The notes: generated by a model from the sequence alone, not told the origin. Positions 1 through 10,125 are shown, counted from the stretch's first letter. The stretch: 20,628 bases of DNA from RGIG3528 sp045629005 (GCA_045629005.1 JAZQQJ010000066.1:1-20628); one strand, 5' to 3'. Made by a program: numbers and translations.

Positions 1-2265
1 AAGCGTTTTGTTAAACTGAATAACAACGGTTCAACACTCGTAATGGTAATCATTGCGGCGCTTTTTGTATGTGTTATTGCTTCGCTTGTGCTTGCGATGA
101 CATTAAATAATTTTGAATCGGCTAAGCTTCGCGGAAATTCAACGGACAACTTCTACAGCGCAGAGGACTGCGTTGATGAGGTGCGCTCCGAACTCGAAAT
201 ATATGCGGACAGAGCTGCACAGGCTGCTTACACCGCCTGGCTGGAACAGTACAGTTTTATGGAAAATGCCACACAGCGAAAACAACTGTTTTACAGGGTG
301 TATGAAGAGACACTCAGGCAGCTCATTCAGGAAGAATTCATAGACAAAGTAAATGCGGGTGACTTAAGCATTTTCTCCGATGACGTACGTGGAAACGTTG
401 AGTGGAGTAATAAAGACGGTGATACTGATATCATCGAGCTTGCACTTGTAGATACCGATTTGGATGAAAACGGAAATCCTGTTTACAATGGAGAAGTGAA
501 GCTTGACGGCCTGTCTCTTACGTACACCGATGAAAACGGACTTTCAACAACTATCACCACAAACCTTGATTTTACAATCAACTACCCCGGCTTCAGAAGA
601 TTTTCTTCTTCCGATGAGACTCCGGCATACGATTATGTCATCATTGCAGACGGAGACCTGAGAAATAAGATGTCAGGCGATGTCATAAATATCATAGGCA
701 ACATTTATGCGGGTGGTGATGAGAAGTCATTAACAGGGGACAACGTCAACGGAATTCACTTCAAAGGAAATGATACTGAAGTGAAGATAAGGGCTGACAG
801 AGTAATTACAAGAAATACAATAGCTGTGGACGACTCGGCAAGCGTTGTCATTGAGGGGAAAGAAAAGGAATTCAGCGGTGATTTCCTGACCTATATGACA
901 GAAGTATGGGCTGAAAACATGCTTCTTTCGAAAACTGATTTCGGTTCTTCAAGGTCCAGACTCTCCATAGTCGGTAGAGCATACTTGTCCGATGACCTGA
1001 CGCTTGATGCTGACAATTCCGAGTTTACTCTTAAAGGCGAGTACTTTGGATATTCCGTAAGCAATGCAAAGTCAAGTGATTACAGCAATCCGGACAAAAA
1101 GCATGGAACACCTTCCGGCAGCTCATCCATAGTAATTAACGGTAAGAATGCAGTACTGGATTTATCAAATGCCCAGACCTTATGGGTTTCAGGAAAGTCC
1201 TTCATATCCGTTCCCGATTCTCTCGGCAGTACAGAGAAAACAACGTTTATTGAAGGCGAATCCATTTCATATAAAAGCCTTCAGACGGCATATCTTCTTC
1301 CCGGAGAATGCCTTGACGGAGTCGGACATAATCCTGTTGAAGTAGACATTTATACGAAGAAACTCTGTGATGCTTCGGGAAAACCTGATACAAGTAAAAT
1401 CGTTCTTGATAATTACAGAAAAGCAACAGGCATAGACCTTGAACTGTATGTTGATTTTACAAATCCCTACAGAACCGTGTTTGTGAATTACAGGCAGAAT
1501 GGTAAAGACCATCAGATGATTTATTTCTACCTGAACTTCAGAAATCAGGACAAAGCGCAGGAGTATTTCGAAAAGTTTGCCGATGCAAACAAGAGCCTCG
1601 TTAGGGACAGAATGGATATGTTCGGAAACGGCTCCATTAAGTTTATTCCGGATGCATTAATCAATACCGGAAATGCAATTTACTACGATAACGATGGCAC
1701 CGCCAAAAAGGTTACTCTTTATGACAGCTCTGCCGATCATAAATATTCAAGCTCGGAAATCGTATCCAAGGAAAGTGAACTGAATACAAAGTACGAGGCT
1801 ATAGTAACCACATTGGACGAAAACAACTCAGGAACAACGCTTTCGTCGATGGTTACGGATTCTATTGTTGATTTTACGCTTGTTGATGAGTCAAGGCAGA
1901 TTGAAACATTGCTTGAACTGCCGGGAGACAATAATAAGTATTACCTCGTTACCGGAAAGAATGTCCGCATTGATGAAGACAAGTACGGCGGCTCGTCATG
2001 CGCAATAGTAATTGCCACAGGTAATGTTGAAATCGAGGGCGGAATAAGATTTAACGGTCTTATCCTTGCAGGAGGCGACGTTACCGTAAGCGGAACGAGC
2101 ATGAATCTTTCTTCAGCACCGACAACGGTCGGAAAGCTTATAAAGGAATGTCCTGAAGCAAACAAGTTCTTTGTAGGACAGGGAATTCTCGGAAATAATA
2201 ACGGCGGAACGGTATATACATCAGATCTTATAACGGTAAACTATGACAACTGGAAGAAGAATTAA
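1..2265 (+). CDS. PilX-like pilus/pseudopilus component, 5'-truncated by window edge
   Basis: The reading frame is open from base 1, so the gene starts upstream. An ATG at 43 lies inside the hydrophobic segment and is not the real start. The visible N-terminus is a short basic/polar stretch, then NNNG|STLV and about 20 hydrophobic residues, the layout of a class III (prepilin) signal. Position 5 after the presumed cleavage is Met, not the usual Glu, as in some PilX-like minor components. The rest is a large passenger of about 720 residues with Gly/Asn/Ser-rich, probably beta-rich stretches. Near the C-terminus, runs such as VEIEGGIRFNGLILAGGDV resemble a right-handed beta solenoid. It overlaps the next pilin gene by 23 bp, which implies one operon. 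The role is inferred: minor pilin or initiation-complex subunit on the cell surface. The PilX assignment rests on N-terminal layout and context. Confidence 0.7.
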   Translation, partial: KRFVKLNNNGSTLVMVIIAALFVCVIASLVLAMTLNNFESAKLRGNSTDNFYSAEDCVDEVRSELEIYADRAAQAAYTAWLEQYSFMENATQRKQLFYRVYEETLRQLIQEEFIDKVNAGDLSIFSDDVRGNVEWSNKDGDTDIIELALVDTDLDENGNPVYNGEVKLDGLSLTYTDENGLSTTITTNLDFTINYPGFRRFSSSDETPAYDYVIIADGDLRNKMSGDVINIIGNIYAGGDEKSLTGDNVNGIHFKGNDTEVKIRADRVITRNTIAVDDSASVVIEGKEKEFSGDFLTYMTEVWAENMLLSKTDFGSSRSRLSIVGRAYLSDDLTLDADNSEFTLKGEYFGYSVSNAKSSDYSNPDKKHGTPSGSSSIVINGKNAVLDLSNAQTLWVSGKSFISVPDSLGSTEKTTFIEGESISYKSLQTAYLLPGECLDGVGHNPVEVDIYTKKLCDASGKPDTSKIVLDNYRKATGIDLELYVDFTNPYRTVFVNYRQNGKDHQMIYFYLNFRNQDKAQEYFEKFADANKSLVRDRMDMFGNGSIKFIPDALINTGNAIYYDNDGTAKKVTLYDSSADHKYSSSEIVSKESELNTKYEAIVTTLDENNSGTTLSSMVTDSIVDFTLVDESRQIETLLELPGDNNKYYLVTGKNVRIDEDKYGGSSCAIVIATGNVEIEGGIRFNGLILAGGDVTVSGTSMNLSSAPTTVGKLIKECPEANKFFVGQGILGNNNGGTVYTSDLITVNYDNWKKN

Positions 2266-2830
2266 ACTGAATAATGAAGGCTTCTCGCTTGTTGAGGTTA
2301 TCGTTGTTGTGCTCATCCTCGGCATACTGACTGCGGGCACCACAATTGGCATAAGCGTTCTTTATAACGCCAAGGTTGACAATGCCACGAAACGTCTTGA
2401 ATCAATGCTTACAAGGGCACGCGAGGAGGCAATGGCGCATGTGGAAGCTGAAACATGGCTGGAGCTTCGAGTAGAGGATGACAACATATATTCACGTGTT
2501 TATGTGCAAAATAACGGAGCAGCGGAAGCAGAGCTTAAAGCGGAAGAGAAGCTTGGAAATACAAATATTACAATCAGGCTTTGGAAGAGTAAAAGCGATG
2601 CCTCTGAGGATGAGAAATATCCCTTTGACGATGCATCGTGGCTTAGCAGCGGAAATACAGAAACCGTGACATCAACACCTTTTGAAATCCATTACAATGC
2701 CGCAAACGGTGCGGTTGTGGCGTATGCTGAAGGAAGTTCGTTGTATTACATTACGGATATTCAGCTTACAGGCTCGGAAACAAAGTATCTTACAATAATT
2801 CCTGAGACAGGGCGCGTAATCAGAAAATGA
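2243..2830 (+). CDS. Type IV prepilin-like protein (GspH/PilV-like pseudopilin)
   Basis: A 195-residue protein with a textbook class III signal: a 13-residue basic leader ending in Gly, then FSLVE and about 20 hydrophobic residues, so the mature protein begins with Phe and carries Glu at position 5. Prepilin peptidase would cut G13|F14. The hydrophobic helix is followed by an amphipathic helix (about residues 40-70, rich in Lys/Arg/Glu) and a C-terminal domain ending in TIIPETGRVIRK, typical of GspH/FimT-like pseudopilins. The start lies inside the end of the preceding gene (23-bp overlap). It has no strong ribosome binding site, so translation is probably coupled. The stop overlaps the next start by 4 bp (ATGA). 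It is likely a minor subunit of a type IV pilus or type II-like secretion pseudopilus. The exact subfamily is uncertain. Confidence 0.85.
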   Translation: MTTGRRIKLNNEGFSLVEVIVVVLILGILTAGTTIGISVLYNAKVDNATKRLESMLTRAREEAMAHVEAETWLELRVEDDNIYSRVYVQNNGAAEAELKAEEKLGNTNITIRLWKSKSDASEDEKYPFDDASWLSSGNTETVTSTPFEIHYNAANGAVVAYAEGSSLYYITDIQLTGSETKYLTIIPETGRVIRK

Positions 2831-3468
2831 AACTTAAGGATTTTGCAAAAGAGAATAAAGGATTTTCTCTTGTCGAACTTGTCGTAACAATTCTTATGAT
2901 GGGGCTTGTAAGCCTTATGCTTGTTACGTTTATTTCTTCATCCCGAAGAAATTACACAAATCTTTCGACAGAAGTGCAGCTTCAGAATGAAGCGAACTTC
3001 GCAATGTCCTACATTGGTGATGTTGCCGTGGAAGCAGAGGAATTTACGGCAATGGAAAGCTTCAATGACGGCAGGACAACGCTGGAGGCCTTTTGTATAA
3101 AGGCTCCGGATTCGGCTACGAAGATTGTTTCGGCAAAGGATTATTATTACTTCATAGCACGAGAGCGTGTTACTGATCCGACAACAGGTACCGAAGAGGG
3201 AACACTTAGATTTATTAAGCTGGACGGTTCTCAGGTTTCGATGAAAACCGTAAAAGACGCGGATGATAATGATGTTGTAACAATCGACGTTGAAAAGACG
3301 TTAAGGGAACATAAGGTGTCCGGTGAGGGACGACATCTTCTTGCAAAGCATTCAAAAGATATGAATGTTGAAATCGATGGCTCATTGATAAAAATCACTA
3401 TCAATTTTGAGCTTTTGGGCGAAGAATATTGCGCTTATAAGGTTGTTTCGGGAAGAAACATAAAGTAG
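2827..3468 (+). CDS. Type IV prepilin-like protein (PilW/GspJ-like)
   Basis: A 213-residue protein whose N-terminus has a 12-residue charged leader ending in Gly, then FSLVE and a hydrophobic helix rich in Leu/Met/Val. This is again a prepilin peptidase site with Glu at mature position 5. An amphipathic segment with QLQNEANFAMSYI follows, a pattern common in PilW/GspJ-type minor pilins that cap or prime the fibre. The globular part (residues 60-213) looks beta-rich and contains no enzyme motif that I recognise. It is joined to the upstream pilin by an ATGA stop/start overlap and lies 16 bp before the giant secreted protein, so all four genes very probably share a transcript. The PilW/GspJ label is inferred from position, length and N-terminus. 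Confidence 0.8.
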   Translation: MKLKDFAKENKGFSLVELVVTILMMGLVSLMLVTFISSSRRNYTNLSTEVQLQNEANFAMSYIGDVAVEAEEFTAMESFNDGRTTLEAFCIKAPDSATKIVSAKDYYYFIARERVTDPTTGTEEGTLRFIKLDGSQVSMKTVKDADDNDVVTIDVEKTLREHKVSGEGRHLLAKHSKDMNVEIDGSLIKITINFELLGEEYCAYKVVSGRNIK

Positions 3469-3484
3469 TAAGAGGGGTGATTGC

Positions 3485-6400
3485 ATGAAAACGAAAAAGA
3501 GAATAATCGGCGGAGTCGTTTGTGCATCACTTTTAATCGGGCTGATGGCGCACATGGGACACGTATTCTTCTCAAAGAATACAGAGGTTCTTGCAAGCGA
3601 TGTTGTAGGCTCCGACGGAGTATATAAGACAATTCCTTCTTCGGGGACACTTGGAACGTCCTCGAATCCTTTTGTTATTCTGGAAATCGTTCCCAACGAG
3701 CTTCAGGCTCAGGCGGGATATCTTGTCGGTGGCCAGGAGCCCATCGATCTTTCGGAAGTTCTGAACGATTCTTCTACAACACTCAGCGACAAAAAAGAAA
3801 TAGCCTCAGCAATATCAACATGGATGACAACAAAGAAAACCGAAATGGTTTTCAAGGATTTCCGTTCTGCTTTTTCAGACAGTGACTGGGAGAGTTTTAC
3901 ACGCATATACATTGTTGAAGAAGCAGGCATTGCAGACCGTTATGCGACTTACAACCGTGTTGATGACGGCGGCAATTATAACCTCAAAATTACAATGAAA
4001 TGCATACCTGTGGAGCTTAACGAGGAAGGACTTCTTCCCGAATCCATGTATGCACGTACAATATATGCAAAGCCCGAGGATCTCTACGTTTCCTCAGAAA
4101 TTTTGTATGGAGAGTATGGTCGTGGCAGATACACCTATGACTATGAAGAAGGCAAATATAAGATAGCCGGCAAGGGGGGCTACCTTTACGACGAAGATAC
4201 AAAGAAGTACATCTACGAGGATGTTTATGACGAAAGAACTGACAGAATCATTCAGAAGAAGATTCCTGCAGGAGAATATGAAAGACTTTCCGACGAGGGA
4301 GTCCTCACTTCCTTTAAGCAGGCAGTAGGTCCTGAGTATGTAACATACTATGAAGGCCAGCCTTTTGTAAACTTTGAAGGCTCCATTGAAGAAGAAAATT
4401 ATGCGTCTCTTAACAGATATGTTTTTGAGTACGTTTATACTTTTGAGCCTGTCACGGATTCAACCGGTGATTACAGGCTATATTACAAGAATCTTTCCGA
4501 AAGTCTTGAAATTGCATCAAGAGACGATCTTAAGAAAGAATATACAGGAAGCCTTTCTTTTGTTGAGGAGGATTACGATCCTTACTATGAGCCCGACTGC
4601 GTTGGTGCTCTTCCCGAGCCTGCAAAAATATACACAGGCTACAGATGGGGCTTTGAAAGCAAAGAACTGTTTAAAAAGTATGCACTTGGCCTTATTTACA
4701 AGAACGAGACTTATTCAAAGGGAGAAGATACTTCTTCATATGAATTCCTTGGATGGTATTATGAACCTGAATGTGTAAACCGCTTTAATGAATCTGCAGC
4801 AATTAAGAGCAACGTTGCTCTTTATGCAAAGTGGGCCGAGGTTTATACGGATTCCTCTCGTGCGGACAACTTCTCGGTCAGATTTGATGCAAATGTACCT
4901 GAAGGTGAAGCAACTGATAACTTCGATTTTTCAATGACTGTTGACAGACTGTCAAAGGGCACGAAGATTTGCGAGCCCGACGGAACACCTCACAGAACAG
5001 GCTATACCTTCAAGGGCTGGTATACAAACGCTTCCTGCACAAACAAAGCATCCTTCCCTATGACAATAAACGAAAGCATTACTCTTTATGCAGGGTGGGC
5101 TGTTGCTTCGGGCGAATATTCCATAAGCTTTGATGTGAATACCTTCTACACTTATGATGTTCAGGGGGTTCCCGACACCAGGGTTATTGTAAAAAACAAT
5201 AACAGAACGGAAGAAGATACTCTTGCAAAGCCTGAAGATCCCATTCGTTACGACGGATATGTTTTCGGCGGATGGTATTGGGACAGCAGCTGCAAGAATG
5301 AATATGACTTTTATGACAGGGTGCCTGAAGGTTATGCATATGACAACATTACTCTTTATGCACGTTGGATTGAAGCTGATTATAAGCCGGTTTATACCAT
5401 TTCCTTTAATAAAAATGAGCCGTTGAGCTCAAAAACGGTTTCGACTGAAAGCACTCCTTCCATATCTGTTGAATATGGTTCAAATGCTACGGCATCCGGT
5501 TTTGATTATGAAAATTACAGACTGTCTCTTGGAGACAATATTTCCGCGAAGCTTGATGATTATGATGTCAGGGTTGTAACCGTAACACCTGCAGATCTTA
5601 CAAAATCCGCAAATCAGGCTCTTATTAAGCGTGCAAATCTTATTATTCTTTCTGAGCCTCAGATGGATGAAGGCACTGCTTCCGGTGCACAGAATAAGAA
5701 GCTTGCGGACATTATGAAGAGATACAGGAACAGGAATCTTTTCCCGGATATTTCCTCCAGAAGCTACACTTCAACGAAGTACAGCTTTACGAGTGACTCG
5801 AACGATCTTTCCTTTACAACTGTAATGAACATTTTTAAGAAGGTTGCCGGAGAAAACGGAAAGATATGCCCTGTTGTATATGATTATGATATTTATAAGG
5901 CTGTAACAGCAAGCAATAAGTCGTCATCAAGCGAGAACTTTGAAAGTGTTCTTGCAAATGGTGATAAGCTGAGCCCTAAGGGAAATGAAAAGAAGGGCTG
6001 GAATAATAACGTATATAAGCTTTACCTTCTGACACAGCAGATGAATCCGGTAACGCTTTATAATGCGTACATTAAGGGGGACAGCCCCGTCGACAATGCG
6101 AAAATCAATGATGACGGAAGCTTTAGTCTTACTATAAACGGCAATACGAAGAGCTATAAGTATTGGAACGATTATACGTTAATTCCGTGGACTGCTGTTG
6201 ATTCTTCAAAGTGGAGCAGATATACAAGCAATAAAAACACTGAATGCTTTGACTTGCTTGGTTTATGCTTCACCCCTGAACTGGCTGATTCTTACAAATT
6301 CAGTAAAATTAACAATCGTCTTCTTATCCTTAATGACAAGAACAATAGCTTTGCGTCTGCCTTTGCAAGCGCAACAGCTTTGCCGAAGGCTGACAATGCC

Positions 6401-9400
6401 GATATGTATGAATTCCTTGGAGAATGTGCAAGCGGTGATACTTATTCCGTTGCGGACGGTATTTATTTCATGCTGAACGATACCGGTGTTTCCGAGAACT
6501 TCGATAAGGACCTGCATCTCCTTGAACTTGAACCTTCGGGAGTTTATAAGCAGAATGGTTATGCGGAATCCTTCAAGGATGAAGGCTATTGGTTCTGGCT
6601 CATTTCAAGATATGTACCGAACTACTCCGGAAAAACCGAAGTTACAAGAATGAGTACATCTGCCTTTATCGGAGACATTCAGAACCTGAACAGTACATAT
6701 GACATCATTTATTTCGGTGGAAATGACAGCGGTATAAATAAGAGTCAGATGCCGCAGTCTGATAATAAGAGAATGTTTACGAAGAACACCGAATATGTTG
6801 TCGGTGCTTCGTCGAATTCACCTAGAGCACAGGATATTACAGGCTTCTGGAGAAAAGAAACGAGGAGTGGTGCGGGATCTGTTTCGGCAACTTCTAAAAA
6901 CGGTTATTCGCTCGTTCCGTCACATGTTCTTCTCGGAACGAACTATCAGGGTACGTTTACTCTTACAAGCCCGCAGGGCGCAGATGCACAGTTTACATAC
7001 TCATGGGTTACAGACCCTAACGGAAAATACGAAATATATCCGGACGGAAATACCGGTAACGGTATAAAGATTTCCAATCTTACTGCCACATTTACAAATA
7101 CAGACGGTTCAAAGGTTAATTTCTCGCTTTCAAACGGCGGGCTTTACTTTGATGATTCCGTCTGGGGATGGTTCGGACGTGTAAATGAGTCTTGGGGTGG
7201 TTCATTCCAGGGCGGACAGGTTCGAATAAGCGACTACTATGTTAAAAGTGCCACGGATGAGTGGGTTCACTATACAGGAACGGCTTATGTCAAGGCGGGA
7301 GACCACATTAAGCTTGACAGCAATCAGTGGCTTAAAATCGGTGAAGACAGCACATATTTATACTCACACATCGGCCGTATCGTAGATGCAATGGGTAACG
7401 TTTCCGACGACTACAAGGATAGCTCGGGATGGCTTCTTGCCGAGAGGGATGGCGTTAACATTGCGAAAGCGGCATACTCCGGAAACGATATAACACGTGT
7501 TAAACTGAATGGACTCATGGAGTTCATTAAGGCCGGTTATCCCGTAATTATCGGAAGTGAACTCATGGAGCCGGGAAATATCAATACTTCTGCGGTGGAC
7601 AGTGCATCCTATGTGTATGAGTTCCTGCAGAACGTATCGTCTGACGAATATTCAAAGTTATGTTTCTATGAAGGTCAGACCGACACAGAGCATGATAAGG
7701 ATTTCCTGAAAGCTTTGCAGAATAAGAGTTTTACACTTGAGATGAAAAAAGTGCCTGCAGAGTATAAAGATACGGGCTACAAGGATTCGGAAGTTGATTA
7801 CACTACGCTTACTGATGCTGATATATACATTAACGGCACAGATGCAAACAATAAGACAATTGAGTTCGTATTTACAATAGATTCTTTGGATAAGGATGAC
7901 AGTTATACATTAAAGCTCTTCTTTGATACAAACGCCGACGGACGTTTCACGGAAGAAACTGAAAAACTTGATGCCATTGATGTATGTGAGGTTAAGTACA
8001 ATGCCTCGAGTGATACTTACTCAAAGACAGCAAATGCACGCTTTGACAGTCTGAAAGCCGGTAAGACTTATAAGATTTCCTGTAATTGCGGAGAGTATAT
8101 TGGACTTATTCCTTGGAAGCTTGAGCTTGTGAGCAATTCAAATCCTCTCATTTCCGACGATACAAACGGAATCAGTGCAATTAAAGCGGTTACAAAGGCG
8201 CATGCATACGTTCTTCAGATTCTCCCGAATTACGGTGCAACCATCATTCTTCCTACGAATAATGAGGTTGAGGCTGCCGATGCCAACGGCGAGAGACTTG
8301 TTGGCGTTTATAACGGAATGGGATATGTTACCGGCGGTGATTTATACGAGACTGCCAATAAGTTTTACAAGTATACAAGAAACCTTGAGGACTTTGAGGT
8401 TGAGTTTTTCAGAATGACTGTGGCCGAGTTTACAAGACTCGTTGAAGACCGCAATGACAGAATAGAAGCCGGAACGCTTTCTCCTTCCGAGGACTATTTT
8501 GTAAGGACGGTTGCGGGCTACGGCTATGACTATTCGAATGGCTCAACAGGTGTTCTTTATGCTGAAAACGTCGGATTTTCCGAAGGCGTTCTCAAGTGTA
8601 AAAACAGTGAGGGACAGCTTGCTGCAATCGATATGATTATAATCGGTTTCGCAGACTGTTTCTCGGATGTTGAAAGCGATGAAGCGTGTGATGTAATTAA
8701 CGAGTTCATCAACTCCGGAAAGGCAACACTGTTTACTCACGATACCACATCGTATCACAATAAGCCCGGTGCAGGCTGGGGCTACAACATCAACAGATAT
8801 TTCAGAAACATTCTGAAGCAGGACCGTTTTGATGTTACTACCTATGCCGGTGCCGAAGGCACGGATGCAGCAGACAGACCGTACGCAACAGGTGGAAGTC
8901 AGAGCCTTTCAAAGCTTGCAACAACATCTGTTGACGGCAGGACCTACGTGCTTAACCAAGGCTTCACGAATGCGGCAATGTCCATGCAGGTTGGTCAGAA
9001 TCTTTCCACACATGTTACAAAGTCGAATGACGGACAGATTACAAGGTATCCGTATTACATTCCTGATGAGATGACTGTTGCACAGACGCATTCGCAGTAC
9101 TACCAGATTGACTTCGAGGATGATGATATCGTTGTATGGTATTCAATCAGCGACACGAATATCGACAATTACAAGACCTTGAACGATGTCCGGAACAACT
9201 ATTACATTTATAACTGCGGAAATATCACCTACACAGGCGTTGGACACAGTGCCGCATCGCTTTCCGATTACGAAGCGAAGCTCTTTGTAAATACGATGAT
9301 TGCAGCATACAAGGCAATAACGACTCCTGCGGAAATGGAGATTACAAACAGCGATAAGTCTTCGTATTCTGAGGATAAGGAATATCTCTATGTGGACTAT

Positions 9401-10075
9401 GATGAAACACCGTATCCGGTAAATGCCGATGTTTCGGACATTGACGACGATACGAAGGAAGAACTTGTTTCAAAGCCTGTCGGTACGGAGATTATCGAAA
9501 AAGAATCGGAAGTATATAAACGTGTATACTTTACGGTTAACAGCTATTCAATCGTTCTCAACAAGACACTTACAGTACATTTTTATCCGGTAGTGAGTGA
9601 CGACACCGGAACGCATGTTTACAGGGAATATGCTTTTAATCTTCCTGTTTACCAATATGATTCCGATGATCCAAAGAACGAGTCAAAGTGGACGCTTCTT
9701 TCAAATGAGCCTTCATTTGACTATGAAACACAGGACGGCAGCGGAAGAGATGTGAAGATTAATCTGGAAGGACCGAAGGTCGTTTCAGGAAACACGTATT
9801 TTGTGGACATACCGCTTTCTGATGATTACTATAAAACATTATTTGGAACTGCTGTTACAGGTGTAACACCTGTGAAGGCGTCAGACTTCCCGGGCGGAAC
9901 TTATTCGGAGAACAGGCCTGGCAACTGGGATGAATTTGCTCTTGATTCAAACAGCAGATTTGAGATACGACTTGATATCCTTATGCGTTACGGCAAGAAA
10001 CAGAGTGATAACAAACCGCTTTCAAACTCAAAAGATGTTGTTCTTACGAGAAGAGGAATGTTTAATTTGGATTAG
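3485..10075 (+). CDS. Giant secreted protein with InlB-type B repeats, last gene of the pilin operon
   Basis: A 2196-residue exported protein. The start has a good ribosome binding site (AGAGGGG about 8 bp upstream). A Sec signal peptide spans residues 1 to about 38 (KTKKR, hydrophobic core, then EVLA|S). The mature protein opens with PFVILEIVPNE, which I associate from memory with DUF5057-type proteins of Lachnospiraceae (not verified). About residues 405-630 hold three internalin/Listeria-Bacteroides B repeats, marked by FLGWYYEPEC, FKGWYTNASC and FGGWYWDSSC, each closed by LYAKW, LYAGW or LYARW. Later parts contain alpha/beta-like stretches (YDIIYFGGNDSG near 1080; DMIIIGFADCFSD near 1720). 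There is no LPxTG motif, C-terminal membrane anchor or VWA MIDAS motif. It follows the minor pilins by 16 bp and may be a pilus-associated adhesin or tip protein. Function is unproven. Confidence 0.85.
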   Translation: MKTKKRIIGGVVCASLLIGLMAHMGHVFFSKNTEVLASDVVGSDGVYKTIPSSGTLGTSSNPFVILEIVPNELQAQAGYLVGGQEPIDLSEVLNDSSTTLSDKKEIASAISTWMTTKKTEMVFKDFRSAFSDSDWESFTRIYIVEEAGIADRYATYNRVDDGGNYNLKITMKCIPVELNEEGLLPESMYARTIYAKPEDLYVSSEILYGEYGRGRYTYDYEEGKYKIAGKGGYLYDEDTKKYIYEDVYDERTDRIIQKKIPAGEYERLSDEGVLTSFKQAVGPEYVTYYEGQPFVNFEGSIEEENYASLNRYVFEYVYTFEPVTDSTGDYRLYYKNLSESLEIASRDDLKKEYTGSLSFVEEDYDPYYEPDCVGALPEPAKIYTGYRWGFESKELFKKYALGLIYKNETYSKGEDTSSYEFLGWYYEPECVNRFNESAAIKSNVALYAKWAEVYTDSSRADNFSVRFDANVPEGEATDNFDFSMTVDRLSKGTKICEPDGTPHRTGYTFKGWYTNASCTNKASFPMTINESITLYAGWAVASGEYSISFDVNTFYTYDVQGVPDTRVIVKNNNRTEEDTLAKPEDPIRYDGYVFGGWYWDSSCKNEYDFYDRVPEGYAYDNITLYARWIEADYKPVYTISFNKNEPLSSKTVSTESTPSISVEYGSNATASGFDYENYRLSLGDNISAKLDDYDVRVVTVTPADLTKSANQALIKRANLIILSEPQMDEGTASGAQNKKLADIMKRYRNRNLFPDISSRSYTSTKYSFTSDSNDLSFTTVMNIFKKVAGENGKICPVVYDYDIYKAVTASNKSSSSENFESVLANGDKLSPKGNEKKGWNNNVYKLYLLTQQMNPVTLYNAYIKGDSPVDNAKINDDGSFSLTINGNTKSYKYWNDYTLIPWTAVDSSKWSRYTSNKNTECFDLLGLCFTPELADSYKFSKINNRLLILNDKNNSFASAFASATALPKADNADMYEFLGECASGDTYSVADGIYFMLNDTGVSENFDKDLHLLELEPSGVYKQNGYAESFKDEGYWFWLISRYVPNYSGKTEVTRMSTSAFIGDIQNLNSTYDIIYFGGNDSGINKSQMPQSDNKRMFTKNTEYVVGASSNSPRAQDITGFWRKETRSGAGSVSATSKNGYSLVPSHVLLGTNYQGTFTLTSPQGADAQFTYSWVTDPNGKYEIYPDGNTGNGIKISNLTATFTNTDGSKVNFSLSNGGLYFDDSVWGWFGRVNESWGGSFQGGQVRISDYYVKSATDEWVHYTGTAYVKAGDHIKLDSNQWLKIGEDSTYLYSHIGRIVDAMGNVSDDYKDSSGWLLAERDGVNIAKAAYSGNDITRVKLNGLMEFIKAGYPVIIGSELMEPGNINTSAVDSASYVYEFLQNVSSDEYSKLCFYEGQTDTEHDKDFLKALQNKSFTLEMKKVPAEYKDTGYKDSEVDYTTLTDADIYINGTDANNKTIEFVFTIDSLDKDDSYTLKLFFDTNADGRFTEETEKLDAIDVCEVKYNASSDTYSKTANARFDSLKAGKTYKISCNCGEYIGLIPWKLELVSNSNPLISDDTNGISAIKAVTKAHAYVLQILPNYGATIILPTNNEVEAADANGERLVGVYNGMGYVTGGDLYETANKFYKYTRNLEDFEVEFFRMTVAEFTRLVEDRNDRIEAGTLSPSEDYFVRTVAGYGYDYSNGSTGVLYAENVGFSEGVLKCKNSEGQLAAIDMIIIGFADCFSDVESDEACDVINEFINSGKATLFTHDTTSYHNKPGAGWGYNINRYFRNILKQDRFDVTTYAGAEGTDAADRPYATGGSQSLSKLATTSVDGRTYVLNQGFTNAAMSMQVGQNLSTHVTKSNDGQITRYPYYIPDEMTVAQTHSQYYQIDFEDDDIVVWYSISDTNIDNYKTLNDVRNNYYIYNCGNITYTGVGHSAASLSDYEAKLFVNTMIAAYKAITTPAEMEITNSDKSSYSEDKEYLYVDYDETPYPVNADVSDIDDDTKEELVSKPVGTEIIEKESEVYKRVYFTVNSYSIVLNKTLTVHFYPVVSDDTGTHVYREYAFNLPVYQYDSDDPKNESKWTLLSNEPSFDYETQDGSGRDVKINLEGPKVVSGNTYFVDIPLSDDYYKTLFGTAVTGVTPVKASDFPGGTYSENRPGNWDEFALDSNSRFEIRLDILMRYGKKQSDNKPLSNSKDVVLTRRGMFNLD

Positions 10076-10079
10076 GTTC

Positions 10080-10108
10080 TTGACAAGGTAATGATAAACC
10101 GCTAAAAT
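10080..10108 (+). promoter_or_regulatory. Sigma-A promoter of the riboswitch-permease unit
   Basis: TTGACA (10080-10085) and TAAAAT (10103-10108) are separated by exactly 17 bp. The -35 box begins five bases after the stop codon of the giant secreted protein. Transcription would start near 10115, just upstream of the riboswitch. Confidence 0.8.
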
Positions 10109-10125
10109 ACGTCATACAAAAAAAG

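Noticed and set aside
3485..10075. VWA (MIDAS) adhesin or LPxTG-anchored surface protein
   Set aside because: No DxSxS motif could be found in the protein, and the C-terminus has no LPxTG, hydrophobic segment or basic tail.
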